In this document: in pieces, positions 1-5,982 of the stretch
How positions within the stretch are numbered: position 1 is the first letter of the stretch
Layout: every line of letters begins with the position of its first letter
Source: Patescibacteria group bacterium
GTDB lineage: Bacteria; Patescibacteriota; JABMPQ01; JAHIRA01
Direction: 5' to 3'
DNA length: 9,679 bases
Assembly: GCA_018818905.1 (NCBI GenBank)
Contig: JAHIRA010000154.1
Span: 1 to 9,679 of the forward strand
Notes under the pieces: model-generated
Databases searched by the model: none
Told to the model about the DNA's origin: nothing
What the model saw: only the letters and a program-made list of their open reading frames with translations
Position numbers and translations under genes: made by a program

Positions 1-303
1 TACCTTCGATTTCTGATGTTTTTCCAAATTCAAGCTTCCTATGTATGCCTTGTTTGCACTCTACTGGCCACCAGCAGTAATCTTCCTACGCTAATGCTTC
101 GGAGGGCAAGTCGATATCGGGTCAATTCCCCGAAGCTTACTGCGGAACCTGTGTTCAGGGCTTGCTCTGGGGTTTATACCTTTAATTACACTGAAAAAGA
201 AAGTTATCTGCTTTAGACTTGTTTACAGAGTTTTTAAGTCTCACCTCATCGACACTGAAAAATCTTCGATTAATGTATCCAAATTTAATTTGATATTCAT
301 AAC
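1..303. other. Gene-poor region upstream of efp, structured in part
   Basis: I see no convincing protein gene here. The plus frame is open from the window edge to 216, but its translation is not recognisable and has the uneven composition of chance coding. The minus strand is interrupted by stops in all frames. Positions 62-170 are rich in inverted repeats (separate entry). The 217-303 stretch just before efp is AT-rich. A weak promoter-like pair, TCGACA (249-254) and TAATGT (271-276) with 16-base spacing, could serve efp but is far from consensus. An inverted repeat AGACTT (215-220) / AAGTCT (236-241) has no T-run after it, so I do not call it a terminator. Confidence 0.5.
62..170. ncRNA. 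Possible structured RNA (hairpin cluster), identity unknown
   Basis: Three hairpins lie close together. TACTG (62-66) pairs with CAGTA (75-79). GCTTCGG (96-102) pairs perfectly with CCGAAGC (130-136), and its loop contains both a nested TCGGG (117-121) / CCCGA (129-133) alternative stem with a 7-base loop and the palindrome CGATATCG (112-119). A CAGGG/CTCTG stem follows at about 156-169. On the minus strand, a GGGG run at 131-128 followed by ATCGAC weakly recalls the 5' end of tmRNA, with a possible resume codon GCA at 57-55. The conserved GG before that motif is absent and the 3' half would lie outside the window. No known RNA family can be assigned. Confidence 0.2.
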
Positions 304-867
304 ATGATTTCAACCTCAGATTTCGAAAAAGGAGTGGCCATTATCTACAAAGATGAGCCTCATCAGATAGTTACGGCTGATTTTGTTTTTCCGGGTAAAG
401 GTCAGGCTTTTGTCAAAACTAGACTTAAAAACATCAAAACTGGAAATGTTTTGGAGAATGTCTTTAAATCCGGTGAAACCGTTGAAGAAGCGGATGTTTC
501 AGAATCAAAGGTGGTTTATCTCTATAATGATGATCAAGGCTATCACTTCATGGATAACCAGAATTATAATCAACAGTCCATCGCCTCAGACATTGTTGGG
601 AAAAGGGCTGATTTCCTCAAGGAAAACGAGGAAGTCAAAGGACTTTTTCTTGATGACGGTTTATTTGATATCGAACTTCCTTTCAAAATGGTCTATAATG
701 TAACTGAAGCTCCTCCAGGAATAAAAGGTGATACAGCCGGTACAGCCAATAAACTAGTAACTGTGGAAACAGGTGCCAAAATCTCTGTGCCACTTTTTAT
801 TAAAGAAGATGATCAGGTCAGAGTTAACACTGAAACTGGGGAATATGTAGAGAGGGTAAATAGTTAG
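304..867 (+). CDS. efp: Translation elongation factor P (EF-P)
   Basis: EF-P binds the ribosome next to the P-site tRNA and relieves stalling at consecutive prolines. The 187-residue length is normal for the family. The N-terminal KOW-like domain starts MISTSDF and carries the loop PGKG at residues 30-33; Lys32 sits where EF-P is modified in many bacteria. The N domain continues with the typical FVKTRLKNIKTG segment. The C-terminal OB domain has the family signature around residues 155-182, including ETGAKISVPLFIKEDDQV and a final TGEYVERV. The start is the only sensible ATG; the preceding bases contain no Shine-Dalgarno motif. A 53-base AT-rich gap separates it from the hydrogenase genes, so co-transcription is possible. 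No modification enzyme (EpmA, EarP or similar) is seen in the window. Confidence 0.97.
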   Translation: MISTSDFEKGVAIIYKDEPHQIVTADFVFPGKGQAFVKTRLKNIKTGNVLENVFKSGETVEEADVSESKVVYLYNDDQGYHFMDNQNYNQQSIASDIVGKRADFLKENEEVKGLFLDDGLFDIELPFKMVYNVTEAPPGIKGDTAGTANKLVTVETGAKISVPLFIKEDDQVRVNTETGEYVERVNS

Positions 868-876
868 TTTTTAAGT

Positions 877-894
877 CAAATTTTTTAAAATTTG
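877..894. repeat. AT-rich inverted repeat between efp and hydrogenase
   Basis: CAAATTTT (877-884) is the exact reverse complement of AAAATTTG (887-894), with two bases between. The stem is nearly all A-T and is not followed by a T-run, so termination is doubtful. A CATAAT box at 895-900 directly follows and could be a -10 element for the hydrogenase genes, though no -35 match stands 17 bases upstream. It may instead be an operator-like palindrome. Confidence 0.35.
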
Positions 895-920
895 CATAAT
901 TAGAAATTGTAAACTTGCTT

Positions 921-1697
921 ATGTCAAATACCAAAACAAAGAAAAAACTAAAAGTAGCCATTGTGGCCCTCACTTCATGCGAAGGTGAGCAATTTGTGAT
1001 GTTCGATCAAGGAGAAGAATTTCTCAAACTGACAGAATTCTTGGAGCTTTCCGAGTTCAAGCTTTTTGAAGAAGTTGAAGCTGAACCTCGTTATTTTGAC
1101 ATCGCTTTTGTCGAGGGTGGACCTCTTTCTAAAGAGGACTTAGAAAGACTTAAAGAAATCAGGGGAAAGTCAAAGCTTCTAATTGCTATTGGTTCGTGTG
1201 CGGTGCTGGGGGGAATTCCAGAAATGAAAAATTATGTCAATAAAGATGAGAAAATCAAATACGTTTATCAGTACACCAAGCATATCAACAATGTTGAAGT
1301 GAAGCCTCTTCGAGAGATCGTGAAGGTTGATTATGAAATCCCAGGATGCCCTATGGACGGTAAAGAATTTCTCAGGATTGTTAAAGCTGTTAGAAAAGGG
1401 GTCTTCAACAAGATACCAGAGCGACCAGTATGTTTTGAATGTCAAACCAACAATTACAAATGCTTGCTTCTAGATGGCAAGCCATGCCTGGGGCCAATTA
1501 CCAAAGGGGGATGTGATGCGGTTTGTTTGTATGGCGGCTATCAGTGTGAAGGTTGCAGAGGACCACTTGATAATGTAAATCTTGAAAACCACCAAAAACT
1601 TCTCCTAAAAAACATTTCCAAACGACATCTTTCACATTTGCTAGAGCTTTATGGTATTAAAGACGATATTTTAGAAAATCAACGCAAAGAAAAATAA
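921..1697 (+). CDS. [NiFe] hydrogenase small (delta) subunit, group 3b-like
   Basis: This is the electron-transfer subunit of a soluble [NiFe] hydrogenase/sulfhydrogenase, corresponding to HydD of Pyrococcus furiosus. It should carry three FeS clusters leading from the NiFe site. The 258 residues start at ATG 921; a TTG at 915 in the same frame is a less likely start. Proximal-cluster ligands are C20, C93 (GSCAVLGG) and C143 (PGCP). The expected fourth, in the CxGC motif, is E23 (motif CEGE). The C-terminal half has eight cysteines in the group 3b pattern: C171, C174, C181, C189 (PCLGPIT), C198, C202, C209 and C212, enough for the medial and distal clusters. No Tat signal is present, so the enzyme is cytoplasmic. 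The stop is one base before the large-subunit start, indicating translational coupling. Confidence 0.93.
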   Translation: MSNTKTKKKLKVAIVALTSCEGEQFVMFDQGEEFLKLTEFLELSEFKLFEEVEAEPRYFDIAFVEGGPLSKEDLERLKEIRGKSKLLIAIGSCAVLGGIPEMKNYVNKDEKIKYVYQYTKHINNVEVKPLREIVKVDYEIPGCPMDGKEFLRIVKAVRKGVFNKIPERPVCFECQTNNYKCLLLDGKPCLGPITKGGCDAVCLYGGYQCEGCRGPLDNVNLENHQKLLLKNISKRHLSHLLELYGIKDDILENQRKEK

Positions 1698-1698
1698 T

Positions 1699-2964
1699 AT
1701 GGCCATCCAACACATTCAAATTGATCATGTGGCTAAAATTGAAGGCCACGCCGGGTTCATTGCTGACATTGTTAAGGGCGATGTTAAGAAGGCTCAAATG
1801 CAAACCAAGGTTGGAGCTCGTCTCATAGAGGGCCTGATAGTTGGTCGTCACTATACCGAGCCAGCTACTATTACTCCTCGTATCTGTGGAATCTGTCCTG
1901 TTATTCACAATTTGACTTCAGTCAAAGCCATGGAAGACGCACTAGGAATAGAAGTGCCAGAAGAGTTCAAGGTTCTCAGAAAGATAATGTTGGCTGGGCA
2001 GCAAATACAAAGTCATGCCTTGCATCTTTTTTTCTTGTCGCTACCTGATTTCCTTCATATTAAAAACGATATAAATCTGGTTAAAAGTTATGAGAAGGAA
2101 ACCAAGAAGGCTATTTTACTACGTGATTTTGGCAATAGAACTATAGAAGCTATTGGAGCCAGAGCAGTCCATCCAATTTCTTCCAAAGTTGGCGGTTTCA
2201 AGAGACTTCCAGACAAATATGAGCTCAAGAGACTTCTGGATGAAGCTCCAAGAGCGCTCAAGCTAGCCAAACACCTGGCCAATATTTTCAATGATCTAAG
2301 TTATCCAAATTTTACCAGAGAAACAGAATTCATTGCTCTACAAAAAGAAGGGGAATACCCAATTTACGAGGGTGATCTGGTCACTAGTTCCGGCAAAAAA
2401 TTTACCGCCAGAGAATTTGCTGACGAAGTTGATGAATTCCAGAATCCGGACGAATTAATTAATCGCGTTAAGCTTGATGGTCAGACCTTTATGGTTGGAG
2501 CCATCTCCAGGCTAAATCTCAACCATCAGAATCTGTACCCTGAAGCTCAAAAAATACTTAAAGAAAGCCAGGTCCAGCTGCCAACCTACAACAGTTTTCA
2601 TAATATCATTGCCCAAGCAGTAGAAATGGTTCACGCTGTCGAAGAAATTATGACGTTAGGCCAGGTATATCTTAATAATCCTGCCAAAGAAAGAAAAGTC
2701 AAATACAAATTCAAGGGTGGCGATGGCATTGCTGCTTGTGAAGCTCCTCGGGGGCTTCTGGTCCACAATTACGAGGTTGGAGACGATGAATATGTCAAGA
2801 ATTGTCGCATTATGACCCCAACTGCTATGTTCTTGACTAATCTTGACGAGGATCTCAAACAATATCTTGGCGAGTTGTACGAGAAGAGAAGCAAGCAAAG
2901 AGAAGACAAGGTTAGAATGCTAATTCGGGCTTATGATCCTTGCATAACTTGTGCGACGCATTAA
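1699..2964 (+). CDS. [NiFe] hydrogenase large (alpha) subunit, group 3b-like
   Basis: This catalytic subunit holds the Ni-Fe(CN)2CO centre and corresponds to HydA of Pyrococcus furiosus. All four nickel-site cysteines are present: C63 and C66 in RICGICPVIH (61-70), and C415 and C418 in DPCITCATH (413-421). E15 in the N-terminal KIEGH motif, SHALHLFFLSLPD (about 105-117), FMVGAISR (264-271) and EAPRG (348-352) are family landmarks. At 421 residues the length is normal for group 3. The stop codon comes immediately after H421, so there is no C-terminal extension for a maturation endopeptidase to remove. Group 3b enzymes use NAD(P)H through beta and gamma diaphorase subunits, but neither is encoded next to this gene, so the electron partner is unknown. 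HypA-like follows after nine bases. Confidence 0.95.
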   Translation: MAIQHIQIDHVAKIEGHAGFIADIVKGDVKKAQMQTKVGARLIEGLIVGRHYTEPATITPRICGICPVIHNLTSVKAMEDALGIEVPEEFKVLRKIMLAGQQIQSHALHLFFLSLPDFLHIKNDINLVKSYEKETKKAILLRDFGNRTIEAIGARAVHPISSKVGGFKRLPDKYELKRLLDEAPRALKLAKHLANIFNDLSYPNFTRETEFIALQKEGEYPIYEGDLVTSSGKKFTAREFADEVDEFQNPDELINRVKLDGQTFMVGAISRLNLNHQNLYPEAQKILKESQVQLPTYNSFHNIIAQAVEMVHAVEEIMTLGQVYLNNPAKERKVKYKFKGGDGIAACEAPRGLLVHNYEVGDDEYVKNCRIMTPTAMFLTNLDEDLKQYLGELYEKRSKQREDKVRMLIRAYDPCITCATH

Positions 2965-2973
2965 TACTTACTT

Positions 2974-3231
2974 ATGCACGACCTACATCTTGCTGACCGT
3001 ATTCTACAATTTGTAAGAGAGGAAGCTGAAAAAAGAAAACTGACCAAGGTTCACAAAGTCGTGGTCGAATTAGGCCAAATTGTCGAACACGAAGTAACTA
3101 TCAAACCCGAAAATCTCAAATTCAATATCCAAGGACTGGCTAGCGGCACTGTTTTTCAGGGTGGCGAGCTGGAGGTGATTCCTATTTCTGAGATGGGAAT
3201 ATATAGGATAAAAGAGATAGTCGGAGAATAG
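2974..3231 (+). CDS. hypA: HypA-like nickel chaperone lacking the zinc domain
   Basis: HypA delivers nickel to the hydrogenase large subunit together with HypB. The 85 residues begin MHDLHLAD, matching the family start in which the N-terminal amine and His2 bind nickel. The segment VHKVVVELGQ and the SGTVFQGGELEVI region (about 77 residues in all) match the nickel-binding fold. Normal HypA is about 110-120 residues, with two CxxC pairs that bind structural zinc. Here the protein has no cysteine at all: the sequence passes directly from GGELEVIPI to a terminal strand, MGIYRIKEIVGE, that resembles the canonical C-terminal ELRIxxIE strand. The zinc ribbon therefore appears cleanly absent and not frameshifted. 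It sits last in the hydrogenase operon, which supports a maturation role. HypB-F are not in the window. Confidence 0.8.
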   Translation: MHDLHLADRILQFVREEAEKRKLTKVHKVVVELGQIVEHEVTIKPENLKFNIQGLASGTVFQGGELEVIPISEMGIYRIKEIVGE

Positions 3232-3236
3232 TTTTT

Positions 3237-3265
3237 TTGATAATATATTTGTATTAAATTAGAAT
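3237..3265 (+). promoter_or_regulatory. sigma70-type promoter for gap
   Basis: TTGATA (3237-3242) and TAGAAT (3260-3265) are separated by exactly 17 bases; each matches the housekeeping consensus at five of six positions. Transcription would start near 3272-3275, about 35 bases before the GAPDH ATG. The -10 box overlaps the upstream edge of the terminator hairpin of the preceding operon. Confidence 0.65.
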
Positions 3266-3288
3266 TTGGTTTCTAACCAATTTTTTTT
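3263..3288 (+). terminator. Intrinsic terminator after the hydrogenase operon
   Basis: TTGGTT (3266-3271) pairs perfectly with AACCAA (3275-3280) around a 3-base loop, with two further A-T pairs possible outside a T-T mismatch. Eight T residues (3281-3288) follow at once. It lies 32 bases after the hypA stop. The stem is short with only two G-C pairs, so termination may be partial. Confidence 0.7.
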
Positions 3289-3309
3289 AGAATTAATTAA
3301 ATCAGAAAA

Positions 3310-4332
3310 ATGCCCATCAAATTTGCTATCAACGGCTTTGGCCGTATTGGTCGACCAACTATGAAAATCGCTCTAGAAAATCCCGAGATTGAAATGGTGG
3401 CGGTCAATGATCTGACCGACAACAAAATGCTGGCCCAGCTTTTTAAGTACGATTCTATTTATGGCACTTATCCAGCAGACGTCAAGGCAACCAAAGACAA
3501 GCTTATTATTGGTGACAAAGAAATCAGATCTTTTGCAGAACCAGATCCGGCCAAGTTGCCTTGGAAAGAGCTTGGAGTTGATGTTGTTCTGGAATGTACT
3601 GGGGTTTTTAGACAATATGAGGATGCCAAAAAGCATCTAGATGCTGGAGCAAAACTGGTTATAATTTCTGCTCCTGGAAAAGGCGGACCCATCAAGACCT
3701 TTGTCAGAGGTGTTAACGATGATGATTTTGACCCTAACAAACACAAAGTTATTGACAACGCTTCCTGCACCACCAACAGTATTGCCCCAATTGTTCAAAC
3801 CCTTCAAGAAAAAATTGGCATTGAAAAAGCTTTTTTAACCACTGTTCACTCCTATACTTCTGACCAAAATCTGGTTGACGCTCCACATAAGAAGGATCCC
3901 AGAAGAGCCAGGGCTGCCGCAATCAACATCATCCCAACTTCAACTGGTGCTGCAACAGCTACATGTAGTGTTGTTGAAGGTATTGACGCGGCTGTTTTTG
4001 ATGGCCTTTCACTTAGAGTTCCCACTCCCGTAGTCTCTGTTTCGGACATTACAGCTGTTATGAAAAAAGATGTCACCATTGAAGAAATTAATGATATTGT
4101 CAAAGAAGCTTCTGAGTCAGACAGATACAGAGGGATTATTGAATATAGTGAAGAAGACCTAGTTTCTTCCGATATCAAAGGTAGTAATTTCTCAGGAGTC
4201 TTTGATTCCAAACTTACAAATGTTGTTGGCGGCAATCTGCTCAAAATTATTATTTGGTATGACAATGAATGGGCTTATTCTGTTAGGCTTGTTGATCAGG
4301 CGGTTGAGTATGGTGGTAAGATTAGCGGGTAG
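3310..4332 (+). CDS. gap: Glyceraldehyde-3-phosphate dehydrogenase, NAD-type
   Basis: This enzyme converts glyceraldehyde-3-phosphate, NAD and phosphate to 1,3-bisphosphoglycerate in lower glycolysis. The 340-residue length is typical. The Rossmann start INGFGRIGR (7-15) is intact, and VNDLTD (32-37) places an aspartate (D34) at the position that favours NAD. The catalytic cysteine is C153 in ASCTTNS and the base is H180 in TTVHSYT. LRVPTP (235-240) carries the substrate-binding arginine and WYDNEW the C-terminal signature. One oddity: the usually conserved TGAAKA reads TGAATA (212-217). The gene has its own promoter, and no terminator is visible after it. In many bacteria pgk follows gap; here a propeller array intervenes and only a pgk fragment appears about 4.7 kb downstream. 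Confidence 0.97.
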   Translation: MPIKFAINGFGRIGRPTMKIALENPEIEMVAVNDLTDNKMLAQLFKYDSIYGTYPADVKATKDKLIIGDKEIRSFAEPDPAKLPWKELGVDVVLECTGVFRQYEDAKKHLDAGAKLVIISAPGKGGPIKTFVRGVNDDDFDPNKHKVIDNASCTTNSIAPIVQTLQEKIGIEKAFLTTVHSYTSDQNLVDAPHKKDPRRARAAAINIIPTSTGAATATCSVVEGIDAAVFDGLSLRVPTPVVSVSDITAVMKKDVTIEEINDIVKEASESDRYRGIIEYSEEDLVSSDIKGSNFSGVFDSKLTNVVGGNLLKIIIWYDNEWAYSVRLVDQAVEYGGKISG

Positions 4333-4334
4333 AG

Positions 4335-4340
4335 TATAAT
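4335..4340 (+). promoter_or_regulatory. Possible -10 box ahead of propeller copy 1
   Basis: A perfect TATAAT lies between the gap stop and the first propeller ATG, 14 bases before that start. No -35 match stands 16-18 bases upstream. If used, the leader would be only about eight bases. Read-through from gap is the alternative. Confidence 0.3.
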
Positions 4341-4354
4341 AATAAAGTCAAGAA

Positions 4355-5962
4355 ATGGATCTTTCAAGGCCAAGGTCGCCAGAAGCATCTTCGGGAGTTG
4401 CTTCGGAAAAAAACGAAGAAGTTGTTGATGATTCTTCTAAACAAAAAGAGGAGTTTTTGTTGCCTAAAGAAGAGATGAGGCTGGTTGGGCACGAAGAGAT
4501 TAAAATGCCAGAGGGAGCTACCCTTAGAGAATTTACTTCTGCGCCCGAGAGTGATAACAGACCTTTGTATCTTTTAGAGAGAGGAGAGAGCGAGTATTCA
4601 ATTCTGTTCAGTGGGCAGGAAAGTGAAACTATTCTTGGCTCACGTTGTTCGGAAATAATCATGTCTGAAGATGGCGAACAATATCTGTTGCCAGCGTCTG
4701 ATAAAGAAGCTGATAGCATTCTTCTGATAAATGGAAAGAAAACAAAAAGCCACAAAAACATCTCGGAACATTACCTTTCTCCTGATGGAAGGTTTTATGG
4801 GTATGTATCGGAAGACATTATGAACGATCAGGGCGAGGAGCAGCGTAGGCATAGCTCTGTTTGGATAAATGGAGAGGAAGTATCAAGCGAGTACTATGAT
4901 GCTTATGACCTAGTTTTCTTTGAAAATGGGATAAAGCACGCCTTTATTGGAACGAAAACAAATAAGAATGGAGACAAGTTCTATGCTCTAGTGAAAGATG
5001 GCCAAGAGATAGGTGGAGAACGAGAAAATTATGTCCACTCACTTAAATTTACACCCGATGGGAAACACTATAGTTTTATTGAAAGAAAGTATCTTGGTCA
5101 AGGTTATCCTGAGTTATTTATAGAAAGATTGGCTATTGATGGTCAACTGTCTGGAGAAGAATATGAAGAAATTCTTGATATTGCTCTTGCTGATAATGGA
5201 AAGTCCTGCCTTTGCAAAGTGTTAACAAACGAGCGCAAGTGTGTTTTTGTCCACGATGGTATTAAGGATAAAGAATATTCTTCACAGGCAGTGCACAATC
5301 CACCTGACCCCCTGTTATTTACAAATGGTACTGAGTATGCATACACTGCTGTAAAAGGAAAAAATGAATACGTCTTTGTTTATTGTGGCAAGGAAGTACT
5401 AGAAAGCTCCTCTATTCGTGATCCGTTTATCTCAGAAGATGGTCAGCTCTATTCTGCGCTTTTTGAAAAGACAATAAGTAAAAAGGAGACAGAGAGTAAA
5501 CTGATGATCAACGGAGAAGTGATGCAGGGAGAATGTCGTTTTTTTAGTGGAGATGAGAAAACCAATAGTTATATCTATTTAAGTGAAGAAGGAGATAGCA
5601 AGAATTTCATTTTCAGTGGTGAGAAAGGCCCGGATATAGAAATATCAAAAGATTTTAACCCAGAGGAGAGGATAATTGTCGTTTCAAACGATTGCGATAC
5701 GGTTGTATATCTTGATTCTTTAAGAAGTGAGGCGGGAAGTAACGAGAAGTCATATCTCTGTTTGTGCACCAAGGATCATTTTGAAAAAATAGAGATTCCA
5801 CCCTCAGATTCTACGTACCAGATTTATTTTTCAAATGACCAAAGCGAAGTAAACGTTCATACCTACAACAAAGAAAAGCGTATGCTAGAGAAGTTTGTGT
5901 ATAGTATTAAAGATGACGGAGTTGCAAGATGGCAAAAAGAACTAGAAGAGGGTTTATTTTAG
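4355..5962 (+). CDS. WD40/PD40-like beta-propeller protein, copy 1
   Basis: Function unknown. The 535-residue protein has no signal peptide or membrane segment and is probably cytoplasmic. Residues 1-40 are charged and low-complexity. The body repeats a unit of about 39-47 residues: a turn such as SPDG, then hydrophobic strands, then a [hydrophobic]-[ND]-G-x-E turn. SPDG-like turns are at 104-107, 142-145, 233-236, 279-282 and 360-363. The second motif (INGKK, INGEE, KDGQE, IDGQL, HDGIK, YCGKE, INGEV) starts near residues 125, 171, 214, 261, 300, 344 and 385, giving seven or more blades. These resemble PD40/TolB-type propeller repeats, a family that often mediates binding. The protein ends WQKELEEGLF, a tail shared with copies 2 and 3. 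It begins 22 bases after the gap stop. Confidence 0.8.
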   Translation: MDLSRPRSPEASSGVASEKNEEVVDDSSKQKEEFLLPKEEMRLVGHEEIKMPEGATLREFTSAPESDNRPLYLLERGESEYSILFSGQESETILGSRCSEIIMSEDGEQYLLPASDKEADSILLINGKKTKSHKNISEHYLSPDGRFYGYVSEDIMNDQGEEQRRHSSVWINGEEVSSEYYDAYDLVFFENGIKHAFIGTKTNKNGDKFYALVKDGQEIGGERENYVHSLKFTPDGKHYSFIERKYLGQGYPELFIERLAIDGQLSGEEYEEILDIALADNGKSCLCKVLTNERKCVFVHDGIKDKEYSSQAVHNPPDPLLFTNGTEYAYTAVKGKNEYVFVYCGKEVLESSSIRDPFISEDGQLYSALFEKTISKKETESKLMINGEVMQGECRFFSGDEKTNSYIYLSEEGDSKNFIFSGEKGPDIEISKDFNPEERIIVVSNDCDTVVYLDSLRSEAGSNEKSYLCLCTKDHFEKIEIPPSDSTYQIYFSNDQSEVNVHTYNKEKRMLEKFVYSIKDDGVARWQKELEEGLF

Positions 5963-5982
5963 AATAACAATAATGAGCATTT

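Noticed and set aside
76..140. tRNA-like fold with a T-arm at 117-133
   Set aside because: The 5-bp stem and 7-base loop resemble a T-arm, but the loop is not TTCRA and no matching acceptor at the right distance or anticodon arm can be built.
16..216. 66-residue plus-strand ORF near the window start
   Set aside because: No recognisable motif, no start signal, and it overlaps a strong inverted-repeat cluster; it looks like chance openness.
877..894. Terminator between efp and the hydrogenase genes
   Set aside because: The stem has almost no G-C pairs, the loop is two bases and there is no T-run after it.
915..920. TTG start two codons upstream for the hydrogenase small subunit
   Set aside because: ATG 921 gives the expected short N-terminus before the LTSC motif; the TTG adds only two residues and has no supporting ribosome site.
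3852..4761. Long minus-strand ORFs opposite gap and propeller copy 1
   Set aside because: They are antisense shadows of clearly coding genes and show no recognisable protein features.
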